Under the pieces are notes generated by a model. The model was not told the origin of the DNA and did no database searches. It saw only the letters and a list, made by a program, of their open reading frames with translations. This document shows, in pieces, positions 8,738-16,752 of a stretch of 64,000 nucleotides of DNA (positions within the stretch are counted from its first letter, which is position 1; every line of letters begins with the position of its first letter). Where the stretch lies: positions 50,707 to 114,706 of the forward strand of contig NZ_VDFP01000005.1 in NCBI RefSeq assembly GCF_009600985.1, in the 5' to 3' direction. Position numbers and translations under genes: made by a program. Source of the DNA: Companilactobacillus halodurans. GTDB lineage: Bacteria; Bacillota; Bacilli; Lactobacillales; Lactobacillaceae.

Positions 8738-10516
8738 CTATTCAAATGGATTCTGCATTTGGGTCACATAACTAGCCATCCGGTCAGAGTAACTGGAGTC
8801 CTTAAAGAGATTATTGATTTCACTCTTCAATTCGGTCAGATTATCCGTTATAACGCCGTCAGTTCCCATAAAGATCATCCGCTCCATTGCTTCTGGGTCA
8901 TTGACTGTCCAAGCGTAAACGTTTTTTCTTTGTAAGTGGGCGTCATCAACGAATGATTGATTGAGAGTAGAGTATTCCATCGTGAAAGCATTGGCGTTGG
9001 TGAGAGGAACCCCAAACAAATTGAAGGTCAAGATGTAACTAGTTTGAGCTTTAGGAATCAAATTCTTAGTCTCTTGGATGTAGTCGTAATCAAGTGAGTG
9101 AATCATGTCCTGGTTTTTCACTAAACGTTTACCATATTTCTTCGCAAAAAGCCGGACAAAATCAGCTTTATTTCCGGGGACATCTTTTAGTTCGACTAAC
9201 AACTTTTGGTGCAGGTCTGTGGCGGTAGCGAGGTAATCATCAAAACTAGCAATGTGAGTCGTTTGACCGTTTTCGTGAACTGTCGTATTTTTCAGTTCTT
9301 TTAGAGTCATTTGGCTAACTCGCTTGTTGATGCCAGCAAGGTTCTTGAGGGTATTGTCATGGAAAACAACGAATTGATGGTCTTTAGTTTCTTGAAGATC
9401 CATTTCGATGTAATCGGGCTTTTCTTTGGCCGTCTTTTTGAGCGACTCGATAGTATTTTGAACGCCATTTCCATCATCGACGCCACGATGAGAAATCGTA
9501 ATTGGTTTAGTTAGCAGCCAATTGTTGAAATAGGAAACATCGTAGCTGACAAAACTAGTTAAAACGGCTGCTCCCAAGATACCCCAGAACCATTTATGAT
9601 AACGATGTTCGCGAGTGGGGAAGAAATAATTAGTCGTGGTATCACTTAAGATAATCAAAACGGCCATCCCTAAACCATAAAGACTCGTCAAATAATTGAT
9701 TAGTTGAATAGCCACCATGTTAAAGACAGCCATTGGGAAATCAATTTTGGTTAAGAAGGCGGTTTTGTCAATCACGCTTTGACAAAAGATTAGGATGCTA
9801 GTAGAGAGAAAGGTGACAATTGAAACGATGATAAATAATAGAAGAAAGACGCCAAAATACTGAATCGTTTTTCCTTTAGTTTTGCGCCAACTATCATTGA
9901 TAGCAGAACCGACGGATTTGTTTTTAAAAATCATAGACGGTAGAACTAAAATCCAGCGCAAACCAATATAAAAAATAACAATATAAATAAACGCTAATAA
10001 AATTCCCAGTGGCAAGTGTTCTTGAAAGAGCCAATCCAAAATAAACTCGGGAATTTTGACTTTATTCAAAAGACTGGAATACAAGCCAAAACTACCAAAA
10101 GGAATAATAATCAAAAAATAAAGCAGAAAGAATCCAAAAGCTTTGAAGGGCAATCCAAAGAGATTCTTGCTGACGCTCTTCAAATAGTCCCACCAATTTA
10201 AACTGGCATGCGATTTGATAGCTTGAAAACTGACCAAAAGCAACGTGAATTGCGCGAAAACCAGTAAGAGCAGTATCAATAAAACCATGATTAATCCGAT
10301 GACTACCAAGGGTTTATGAGTAATCAATTCCAAGACATTATTGTAGGAAACATAATTGACTTTGCCGATATAGTTGATGCCGTTAGCAAGAAAGCTCAGC
10401 ACCGGTACGACAATAAAATTAATTATCAATTGAATCAAAATAATGATTTGACTGTACTTCCAGAAATATTGCCCAAAATTACGATTTTGTCGCCGAAATT
10501 CACGAATGATTTCCAT
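8738..10516 (-). CDS. Membrane-anchored glycerophosphodiester phosphodiesterase
   Basis: 592 residues from the ATG at 10516 (GGGGG eight bases upstream). The open frame continues 29 codons further, but that extension has no ribosome site and overlaps the ASCH gene on the other strand. Residues ~1-335 are the multi-helix GPDPase membrane domain, with six to eight hydrophobic segments. Residues ~345-585 are the GDPD catalytic barrel, with the signature ISHRGVDDGNGVQNTIES, DYIEMDLQETKDHQFVVFHD and MIFMGTDGVITDN. It likely hydrolyses glycerophosphodiesters or lipoteichoic-acid-type substrates at the outer membrane face, releasing glycerol-3-phosphate. The catalytic His-Arg-Gly, Glu and Asp positions are kept. 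Confidence 0.9.
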   Translation of the reverse strand: MEIIREFRRQNRNFGQYFWKYSQIIILIQLIINFIVVPVLSFLANGINYIGKVNYVSYNNVLELITHKPLVVIGLIMVLLILLLLVFAQFTLLLVSFQAIKSHASLNWWDYLKSVSKNLFGLPFKAFGFFLLYFLIIIPFGSFGLYSSLLNKVKIPEFILDWLFQEHLPLGILLAFIYIVIFYIGLRWILVLPSMIFKNKSVGSAINDSWRKTKGKTIQYFGVFLLLFIIVSIVTFLSTSILIFCQSVIDKTAFLTKIDFPMAVFNMVAIQLINYLTSLYGLGMAVLIILSDTTTNYFFPTREHRYHKWFWGILGAAVLTSFVSYDVSYFNNWLLTKPITISHRGVDDGNGVQNTIESLKKTAKEKPDYIEMDLQETKDHQFVVFHDNTLKNLAGINKRVSQMTLKELKNTTVHENGQTTHIASFDDYLATATDLHQKLLVELKDVPGNKADFVRLFAKKYGKRLVKNQDMIHSLDYDYIQETKNLIPKAQTSYILTFNLFGVPLTNANAFTMEYSTLNQSFVDDAHLQRKNVYAWTVNDPEAMERMIFMGTDGVITDNLTELKSEINNLFKDSSYSDRMASYVTQMQNPFE

Positions 10517-10591
10517 AATTAATCCCCCAGATAGATAATTGATGCCTTTATAATAATAATAACAGGCATAATGAAAATGGAGACAACGAAA

Positions 10592-10939
10592 ATGCAGATG
10601 CATCTAAATCATCAACCCTTTGAACAAATCAAAGCTGGTACGAAAAAAATTGAAATCAGATTAAATGATGACAAACGTTCACAATTAAAAATGGGTGAAA
10701 AAGTTGAATTTACTGATTTAAAGACAAATGAAAAAATTATAACTGAAGTATTGAGTCTTGAAAGGTTCCAAACTTTTAAGGAGTTATTCAAAAAATACTC
10801 AGGACCAATCATCGGAAGTCCGGAAACTGAATCTATCGAAGAATTGGATCGAGAAAATTCTGAAATATATTCGCGCAAGTAGGAAAAAAACTTTGGAGCC
10901 TTGGCTATCCATTTAAAAGTTATTTCAAGAATTCAATGA
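10592..10939 (+). pseudogene. ASCH-domain protein gene interrupted by an in-frame TAG
   Basis: The reading frame MQMHLNHQPFEQIKAGTKKI through IYSRK stops at TAG 10880-10882. It then continues in the same frame for another 18 codons (EKNFGALAIHLKVISRIQ) to TGA at 10937-10939. The continuation is the expected last strand of this ASCH subfamily (consensus like KYGVLGIHL), so the stop looks like a single nonsense mutation, plausibly CAG to TAG. The start is taken at ATG 10592 because GGAGA lies eight bases before it; an ATG at 10571 has no such site. ASCH proteins are small RNA-binding-like beta barrels. The remnant overlaps the 3' end of the LysR gene by 15 bases. Readthrough or a truncated but stable product are alternatives. 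Confidence 0.75.
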
Positions 10940-11827
10940 TTTATAAATTTTAGAAAATTCTAGCAAAAATTTTTCTACGTTGCTGCCAGGGAATTTAGTA
11001 GTCAGAATACCATAAGGAACGGTAACGTCTGTTTCTAACGGAATTGAGACTAAATTAGGATGGATTCTCTTCCAAGGGGTTAGGGTAATGAGAGCCACAT
11101 TTTCTTCGACAGCTTGATTGAAAGTATTCATATCGTAACGGCCATTAGTTTCAGAAATATTGATTTCTGGGAAGTCAGTAGCAATCGTTTGGCGGAGTTG
11201 GTCGCTTTTTTCGCTGATTCCCAAAGGAACACTGATGAGGGTCTGATTTTTTAAATCTTTAAAAGTTATTTGGCTTAATTTGGCTAGAGGATTGTCGCTT
11301 CTAACCGCAATTCCAAAATTATATTGGCCTAAGGGAAAAGCTCGAAAAGATTGTTTTAAAGTGGTGTTGTCAAAAGTTCCAACTATTAAGTCACACTGTT
11401 TACCTAACATGGCATATTCTCGATTACTGGACCGAAGGTCCTCTTGCAACTGCACGATGCGGATTTGAAAGTCTGACATCTGTGCAGTTATTTTTTTCCA
11501 AATTTCCATAAATGGATCAGCCGGATGCAAGATGGACGTGCCAACAGTAATAATTCCTTGTCCAGATAAGCCGACTTTTCTAGTTTCGTCAATTGCGGTA
11601 TCTAAAAGACTTAAGATTTGTTGAATGTAGGGCAAGAATTTTTGACCCTCAGCTGTCAATTTGGTGCCAGTAGCAGTACGAACGAATAGTTTTAAGTTTA
11701 ATTCATTTTCTAAGCGATTGATTTGTTTCATCACCGCTGTTCCAGAAATAAAACTCTCTTCGCCAGCTTTGGTAAAACTACCATAAGTACTAACTCTGAT
11801 AAATGTTTGTAATTGCGAAATATCCAT
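10925..11827 (-). CDS. LysR-family transcriptional regulator
   Basis: 300 residues, the typical length. N-terminal winged HTH (residues 1-60: MDISQLQTFIRVSTYGSFTK through VMKQINRLENELNLKLFVRT) and a periplasmic-binding-like effector domain (~90-298). It is divergent from the small exported protein gene and the five-gene redox operon that starts at 12354. A 29-base inverted repeat in the divergent promoter is a good operator candidate, so it probably controls that operon and itself. The co-inducer is unknown. Confidence 0.9.
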   Translation of the reverse strand: MDISQLQTFIRVSTYGSFTKAGEESFISGTAVMKQINRLENELNLKLFVRTATGTKLTAEGQKFLPYIQQILSLLDTAIDETRKVGLSGQGIITVGTSILHPADPFMEIWKKITAQMSDFQIRIVQLQEDLRSSNREYAMLGKQCDLIVGTFDNTTLKQSFRAFPLGQYNFGIAVRSDNPLAKLSQITFKDLKNQTLISVPLGISEKSDQLRQTIATDFPEINISETNGRYDMNTFNQAVEENVALITLTPWKRIHPNLVSIPLETDVTVPYGILTTKFPGSNVEKFLLEFSKIYKSLNS

Positions 11828-11847
11828 TATTCAAATCACTCCTTTTT

Positions 11848-11876
11848 TATAGTATAAACTTTTGGTTAATACTATA
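11848..11876. promoter_or_regulatory. Candidate LysR operator
   Basis: TATAGTAT (11848-11855) and ATACTATA (11869-11876) are perfect inverted 8-mers separated by 13 bases. They lie 20 bases upstream of the LysR gene, which is usual for LysR-type recognition sites. Confidence 0.5.
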
Positions 11877-11956
11877 TCAATTTATAGATTCTTCTAATTT
11901 CTTTTTATCCTCGTATACTGGTATTTGTAATCAAGAACGAATGCAGCGGAAAGGAA

Positions 11957-12337
11957 ATGAGGATAATAAAGACTAAAGGAATACTTAGTACGCTTTTCTT
12001 TGTAGCAGTTTTGTTGTTTATCAGTTTCACAGTGGGTTCCAAGGCGAGTGAAATTGTTCAAGGCAGCTCCCAAAAAGAAATATCGACCAAAAATGTAGTT
12101 GGTACTTGGGTTAATCATCACGATAAGAATTTACATCAAAAAATCACCTTCACTAAGAATCATAAATGGCATGAGAATCAACATGATATAAAGAATATCT
12201 ATTCCGGACATTGGAAGATTATTGGCAAGCGAACTATTAAGTTGACGCCGTATAACGAAAAAATAGTTTTTGATAAAAATAATTTCCACCAAATAAAGGT
12301 CGTAAATTATCATCACATTTTAAATAAGAAAAAATAA
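11957..12337 (+). CDS. Small exported protein, lipocalin-like (unknown function)
   Basis: 126 residues. A basic start (MRIIKTKG) and a hydrophobic stretch ILSTLFFVAVLLFISFTVG (residues 9-27) form a signal peptide or membrane anchor. The remainder, VVGTWVNHHDKNLHQKITFT and YSGHWKIIGKRTIKLTPYN, resembles short lipocalin-like or beta-barrel domains (G-x-W motif early, alternating strands). The ribosome site (GGAAAGGAA) directly abuts the ATG, so translation may be weak. It lies between the LysR gene and the SDR operon, 16 bases ahead of the SDR gene, and could be its first cistron. I do not know its role. Confidence 0.6.
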   Translation: MRIIKTKGILSTLFFVAVLLFISFTVGSKASEIVQGSSQKEISTKNVVGTWVNHHDKNLHQKITFTKNHKWHENQHDIKNIYSGHWKIIGKRTIKLTPYNEKIVFDKNNFHQIKVVNYHHILNKKK

Positions 12338-12353
12338 CTAGGAGGACATTAAT

Positions 12354-13097
12354 ATGTCAGTAAAAAATAAAGTAGTTGTAATTACAGGAGCATCATCAGG
12401 TATTGGAGAAGCTACTGCTAAATTGTTAGCAAGTAATGGAGGTAAAGTTGTTTTAGGAGCAAGACGAGAAGAGCGTTTACAAAAAATCAGTGAAGAAATT
12501 AATAATGATGGTGGACAAGCTACTTATAAAGCCACTGATGTCACAAAGCCCGAAGATTTAAAGTCATTGGTAGAATTAGCCAAATCAAAATTTGGTGCCA
12601 TCGATGTTATCTTCAATAATGCGGGAATCATGTTGACTTCACCAGTTAGTGAATTGAAAGTAGACGATTGGAATAAGATGGTCGATGTTAATTTGAAAGG
12701 TGTTCTTAATGGTGTTGCTGCAGTAATGCCAGACTTCACGGCTCAAAAACATGGTCAAATCGTAACTACATCTTCAGTTGCTGGTTTGAAAGGTTCAATT
12801 GGTTCCGGCGTTTATGGAGCAACTAAATTTGCGGTCAGAGATTTGATGGAAGTAATCCGTATGGAAAGTGCCCAGGAGAAAACTAATATTAGAACTGCTA
12901 CTTTGTATCCAGCAGCTATTAATACTGAATTGTTGAAACACATTACTGATGACAATTCCAAACAAAGAATGGATAAATTTTATCAAGCCGTTGGAATCAC
13001 ACCTGATGCAATTGCACGTGTAGTTAACTTTGCAATTGATCAACCAGAAGATGTCAACGTTAACGAATTTACGATTTACCCAACTAAACAAGGCTAA
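12354..13097 (+). CDS. Short-chain dehydrogenase/reductase (SDR), first enzyme of the LysR-linked operon
   Basis: 247 residues, classical SDR. Cofactor loop TGASSGIGEATAK (residues ~12-24), NNAG at ~85-88, catalytic Ser in TTSSVAGLKGS and YxxxK in YGATKFAV. The basic residues GARREER after strand 2 point to NADP(H). AGGAGG lies eight bases before the ATG. It is followed at 10-16 base spacings by four more genes on the same strand, which suggests one transcript under the divergent LysR regulator. The substrate cannot be inferred. Confidence 0.9.
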   Translation: MSVKNKVVVITGASSGIGEATAKLLASNGGKVVLGARREERLQKISEEINNDGGQATYKATDVTKPEDLKSLVELAKSKFGAIDVIFNNAGIMLTSPVSELKVDDWNKMVDVNLKGVLNGVAAVMPDFTAQKHGQIVTTSSVAGLKGSIGSGVYGATKFAVRDLMEVIRMESAQEKTNIRTATLYPAAINTELLKHITDDNSKQRMDKFYQAVGITPDAIARVVNFAIDQPEDVNVNEFTIYPTKQG

Positions 13098-13112
13098 TTT
13101 AAAGGAGAATTT

Positions 13113-13751
13113 ATGCAACGAGTAATTTTATTAGGTGCAACAAGCAATATTTCTAAGTATTTGATTCCAATGTTATTAGAAGAAACTGATTGTGAATTGA
13201 CGCTTTTTGCCAGACAAGCTACCAAGAGGTTGACGCAGTATCAAGATAATCCACGAGTAACTTTGATTGATGGCAATTGGAATAATCAAGCTGATTTAGA
13301 CAGTAGTATCGTTAATCAAGATATTGTCTATTTAGCCACCGGACATTTTATTGAAGCTAATGAAAATGTTGTTTCAGCCATGAAGAAAAATCACGTCAAC
13401 AGATTGATTGTTGCTGGTGGTTTAGGGATTTATGATGAAGTAGCTGGTAAATTTGGTCAGTGGAATGCCAAAATGATGGGTGATTACACCGGAATTAAAA
13501 AGGCTGCAGCAGTTATTGATAATAGTGGCCTGAATTATATGTTCTTTAGAATGAGTTGGTTATACAATCAAGACAATAACTACAAATATCAAATTGTTCC
13601 TCAAGGAGAACCACTGAAAGGAACACAAGTAACTCGTCAAGCAGTTGCTAGATTGATTACAGATATTGTAGAAAAACCAACCTTATATAAAGCACAAAGT
13701 ATCGGCGTTGTTGAACCAAATACAGAATGGGATAAACCATCTTTTTACTAA
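13113..13751 (+). CDS. NAD(P)-binding atypical SDR (NmrA-like)
   Basis: 212 residues. Rossmann start VILLGATSNISKYLIPMLLE (G-A-T-x-x-I-x-x variant), then VTLIDGNWNNQADLDSSIVN and VNRLIVAGGLGIYDE, as in the NAD(P)H-binding domain family used as sugar epimerase-like reductases or redox sensors. It is a paralogue of the last gene of this operon (14624-15280): both keep GIYDE/GLYHE, FGQW/FGSW and a C-terminal ..G.S..I/V.KP... pattern. AAAGGAG precedes the ATG. Confidence 0.82.
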   Translation: MQRVILLGATSNISKYLIPMLLEETDCELTLFARQATKRLTQYQDNPRVTLIDGNWNNQADLDSSIVNQDIVYLATGHFIEANENVVSAMKKNHVNRLIVAGGLGIYDEVAGKFGQWNAKMMGDYTGIKKAAAVIDNSGLNYMFFRMSWLYNQDNNYKYQIVPQGEPLKGTQVTRQAVARLITDIVEKPTLYKAQSIGVVEPNTEWDKPSFY

Positions 13752-13761
13752 GGAGTAATTT

Positions 13762-14256
13762 ATGGAAATTAATGTTGATTTAAATAACAGTTATCTACCA
13801 GATAAATATACTAAGTATTCCGATACGAAAGTCAGTGGTCAACCAGTAATATCTTTTCCAATTGAACTTGAAAATATTTCTCCAGACACTAAGTATCTGG
13901 CTATCAGTTTGATTGACTATGACGCAGTCCCACGGACGGGATTTCCATTTATTCACTGGTTAGCAAGCGATATTTCTGTGACAGAGATTATTCCAGAAGA
14001 TTTCAGTCGAAAATTTTCTGGTCCGCAGGGCAAGAACAGTTGGTATTCACGCTTTTATGAATTGGATGATGAAAAAGTTATCAATCATTACGCTGGACCA
14101 ACGCCACCGGACAAGCCTCATAATTATACGTTGACAGTTTATGAATTAAACAGCGCTACAGAATTAAAAAATGGCTTTTTCTACAATGAATTCTTAGATG
14201 CAATTAAAGATAAGACCATTTCTCAACAAGAAATTAAGTTACCAGCTAAAAACTAG
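13762..14256 (+). CDS. PEBP/YbhB-family protein
   Basis: 164 residues, full length for bacterial phosphatidylethanolamine-binding-like proteins. The ligand-pocket motif appears as SLIDYDAVPRTGFPFIHWLAS, followed by GPTPPDKPHNYTLTVYELN (the family's GP-x-PP-x-x-x-H-x-Y). Bacterial members are cytoplasmic and of unclear function. The gene starts 10 bases after the previous stop with AAGGAG. Its presence within a redox operon is notable but gives no function. Confidence 0.88.
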   Translation: MEINVDLNNSYLPDKYTKYSDTKVSGQPVISFPIELENISPDTKYLAISLIDYDAVPRTGFPFIHWLASDISVTEIIPEDFSRKFSGPQGKNSWYSRFYELDDEKVINHYAGPTPPDKPHNYTLTVYELNSATELKNGFFYNEFLDAIKDKTISQQEIKLPAKN

Positions 14257-14266
14257 GAGTAAATAA

Positions 14267-14623
14267 ATGACAAAAGTTACATTAACAATTAATAATCAAA
14301 AATTATCAGCCGATTTTTTCGACAATGATACGTCCAAAGCTTTAATGGAACAGTTTCCTTTGAATGTGACGATGATGAATCTTTATTCACGTGAAATGAC
14401 TTATCGTTTTAAAGAAGCTTTACCCGCAAAAAAAGCTAAAACTAGTGGTTATGAGGTCGGAGATATTGCTTACTGGGCACCTCGCCACAGTTTTGTGATT
14501 TTTTATAAGCAAACAGGAGAAGTTATTGGCGAATTGCAAAAAGTAGGCCACATTAAATCGGATGTTTCTCTTTTTAACGGTCTTGGTGATACCAAAATCA
14601 AATTTGAATTGGAGGAAAAATAA
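14267..14623 (+). CDS. Cyclophilin-like fold protein
   Basis: 118 residues. The pattern ITINNQKLSADFFDND.SKALMEQFPL, MTYRFKEALPAKKA, GDIAYWAPRHSFVIFYKQTG and VSLFNGLGDTKIKFEL matches the small bacterial cyclophilin-like family, in which the prolyl isomerase active site is not conserved. Such genes are often next to flavin or NAD(P) oxidoreductases. It begins ten bases after the PEBP gene (TAGGAG site) and its stop abuts the GTG start of the next gene. Confidence 0.8.
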   Translation: MTKVTLTINNQKLSADFFDNDTSKALMEQFPLNVTMMNLYSREMTYRFKEALPAKKAKTSGYEVGDIAYWAPRHSFVIFYKQTGEVIGELQKVGHIKSDVSLFNGLGDTKIKFELEEK

Positions 14624-15280
14624 GTGACCAATGTTCTAATCCTTGGAGCTTACGGGAAAATAGCCCGAATCGTCGAACAAAATTTGTTAAATAACCCTAA
14701 CTATCAACTGACATTATTTTTGCGCAATGCTTCGAGATTGAATATGAAAACAGCGACTAATGTTAAGGTCGTTGAGGGGGATGTTGCTAATAAAGCGCTC
14801 CTAGAAAAGTATATGTCTGGTCAAGATGTGGTTTATGCAAATTTAAATGGTCAAATGGAACGTTGGGCTCGAAATATTGTTCAAGCAATGGATGCCTCTC
14901 AAGTAAAACAATTGATTTGGATTACTGGATCAGGTCTTTATCATGAAGTTCCCGCTCCATTTGGATCTTGGGTCGAAAACTATGTTGGACATGAATCAAA
15001 AGAAGATACTAGACGTGGTGCTAAAGTGATTGAGACTAGCGACTTAAATTACACAATAATTCGTGCAGCTTACATGATAAATGCTGATGAAGTTGACTAT
15101 GAATTAACCAAAAAGGGAGAAACTTTCAAGGGGACGATGATTTCACGTAAGAGTATCGCTGATTTTGTTGTGAAAATTATTGACCATCCTGAAGAATATA
15201 TTCATGGAAGTTATGGTATCAGTAAACCAGGGACGGATGATAAATTACCTGAAATTCGAATGATGGAACACGATTTATAA
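14624..15280 (+). CDS. NAD(P)-binding atypical SDR, last gene of the operon
   Basis: 218 residues from a GTG that directly follows the TAA of the previous gene, with GGAGG at proper distance, so translation is coupled. Rossmann loop VLILGAYGKIARIVEQNLL, NVKVVEGDVANKALLEKYM, IWITGSGLYHEVPAPFGSW and LNYTIIRAAYMINADEV. It is a paralogue of the product of 13113-13751. No convincing terminator follows; the next promoter is that of ackA. Confidence 0.82.
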   Translation: MTNVLILGAYGKIARIVEQNLLNNPNYQLTLFLRNASRLNMKTATNVKVVEGDVANKALLEKYMSGQDVVYANLNGQMERWARNIVQAMDASQVKQLIWITGSGLYHEVPAPFGSWVENYVGHESKEDTRRGAKVIETSDLNYTIIRAAYMINADEVDYELTKKGETFKGTMISRKSIADFVVKIIDHPEEYIHGSYGISKPGTDDKLPEIRMMEHDL

Positions 15281-15367
15281 GGATTACTTTTTTAGAAAAA
15301 TTAATTTAAAGTGCAAAGTATCCCACTATTATCACCAACCACATGAAATAATGGTACGTTCCAATAT

Positions 15368-15396
15368 TTGACAACGCTTACAAAAGATAATATATT
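15368..15396 (+). promoter_or_regulatory. ackA promoter with an overlapping cre site
   Basis: TTGACA (15368-15373) and TATATT (15391-15396) are 17 bases apart. TGACAACGCTTACA (15369-15382) matches the cre consensus at 13 of 14 positions and covers the -35. In this position CcpA would be expected to repress, unlike the upstream activating cre of Bacillus ackA. Confidence 0.65.
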
Positions 15397-15444
15397 TAAA
15401 GGTGTAGAGAAAATTTAATATCTTTTATTAGGTTGGTGGTATAA

Positions 15445-16683
15445 ATGTCAAAGGTACTAATTGTCAACTCTGGTAGTTCAACTTTTAAATGGAAGCTGTA
15501 TGGTTTGCCAGACGAAAACGTTATTTCTGAAGGTATGGTAGATCGCCTCGGCCAAGTAAATTCTGTTTTCGAAATTAATTTTAATGGAGACAAGATTCGT
15601 AAAAATGAAACAATTTTAACTCATGAAACAGCTGTAAAAGAAACTTTACAAATGTTGTTGAAGATAAATGCTATAAAAAGTTTAGATGAGATTTCTCGTG
15701 TGGGACATAGAGTCGTTGCTGGAGGAACAATCTTTAAGGATTCAGTTGTAATTACACCAAAGGTTGTCCAACAAATCAGTGATCTTTCAGAACTAGCCCC
15801 ATTGCATAATCCTAGCCAAGTTGCTGGAATCAAAGCTTTTGAGAAACTCTTGCCAAAAGCAATTCAAGTGGCTGCTTTTGATACATCGTTTCATCAAACG
15901 ATGAAGCCAGTTAACTATTTATACAGTGTTCCTTATGAATACTACAAAAAATATGGCGTAAGAAAGTTTGGTGCTCAAGGTATCAGCCATCGATATGTTT
16001 CCAACATGGCGGCCGATTATCTCAATAAGCCAATTGAAGACATGAAGATTATTTCTTGTCATCTCGGTAGCGGCGCTTCAATCGATGCCATTTCCGGTGG
16101 CAAATCAGTTGATACTTCAATGGGTTTCACCCCTGAATCAGGACTTACTATGAGTACACGTGCTGGTGATATTGATCCATCATTAGTTGCATTTTTGATG
16201 GAAAAGTTGAAAATCGACAAAGTCGAAGATATGGTGAAGATTTTAAATAATGATTCAGGACTTTTAGGACTTTCAGGTCTATCGCCAGATTTGCGCGATT
16301 TGTTGGCAGTTAAAGACACTAATGAGAGGGCTAATATAGCTATTCAAATCTACGTTAATCGCATTGTTAAATATATCGGTTCATATATTGCCTTATTAAA
16401 TGGTATTGATGCTTTAATTTTTATAGCTGGAACTGGTGCTAATAATCCTGAAATTCGTTCTATGATCGTTGATAGCTTTAGATATCTTGGAATTAAACTT
16501 GATAAGAAGACCAACAAGGAAAGCAAGGGTATCAATAAAATCAGTGCGAAAGATTCAACTTGTGATGTTTTAGTCATTCCAACTAATGAGGAATTGATGA
16601 TTCTAAAAGATGTTATTCGTTTAACAGGAACAACTGATGAAAATGATGAACAAGTGATTGAAAAAGAAGAAGTTACTAATTAA
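15445..16683 (+). CDS. ackA: Acetate kinase
   Basis: 412 residues. It interconverts acetyl phosphate and acetate while making ATP. The family start VLIVNSGSSTFKWKLY, the VGHRVVAGG and FDTSFHQTM signatures, ISCHLGSGASIDAISGG, and MGFTPESGLTMSTRAGDIDPS (with the catalytic Arg) are all present. The C-terminal tail (TDENDEQVIEKEEVTN) is slightly extended and acidic. GGTGG precedes the ATG. It is monocistronic, between its own promoter and the terminator at 16694. Lactobacilli often hold more than one ackA, so this may be one of several. Confidence 0.97.
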   Translation: MSKVLIVNSGSSTFKWKLYGLPDENVISEGMVDRLGQVNSVFEINFNGDKIRKNETILTHETAVKETLQMLLKINAIKSLDEISRVGHRVVAGGTIFKDSVVITPKVVQQISDLSELAPLHNPSQVAGIKAFEKLLPKAIQVAAFDTSFHQTMKPVNYLYSVPYEYYKKYGVRKFGAQGISHRYVSNMAADYLNKPIEDMKIISCHLGSGASIDAISGGKSVDTSMGFTPESGLTMSTRAGDIDPSLVAFLMEKLKIDKVEDMVKILNNDSGLLGLSGLSPDLRDLLAVKDTNERANIAIQIYVNRIVKYIGSYIALLNGIDALIFIAGTGANNPEIRSMIVDSFRYLGIKLDKKTNKESKGINKISAKDSTCDVLVIPTNEELMILKDVIRLTGTTDENDEQVIEKEEVTN

Positions 16684-16693
16684 TTTTAAAAAA

Positions 16694-16746
16694 TAAGCTT
16701 CAGTAAATAGTCACATTGAAAGTGGCAAATTTACTGAAGCTTTTTA
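16694..16746. terminator. Bidirectional terminator, ackA and M20 peptidase
   Basis: AAGCTTCAGTAAAT pairs with ATTTACTGAAGCTT and is followed by T residues; an A run precedes it, so it can serve both convergent genes. Confidence 0.88.
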
Positions 16747-16752
16747 TGTTAA

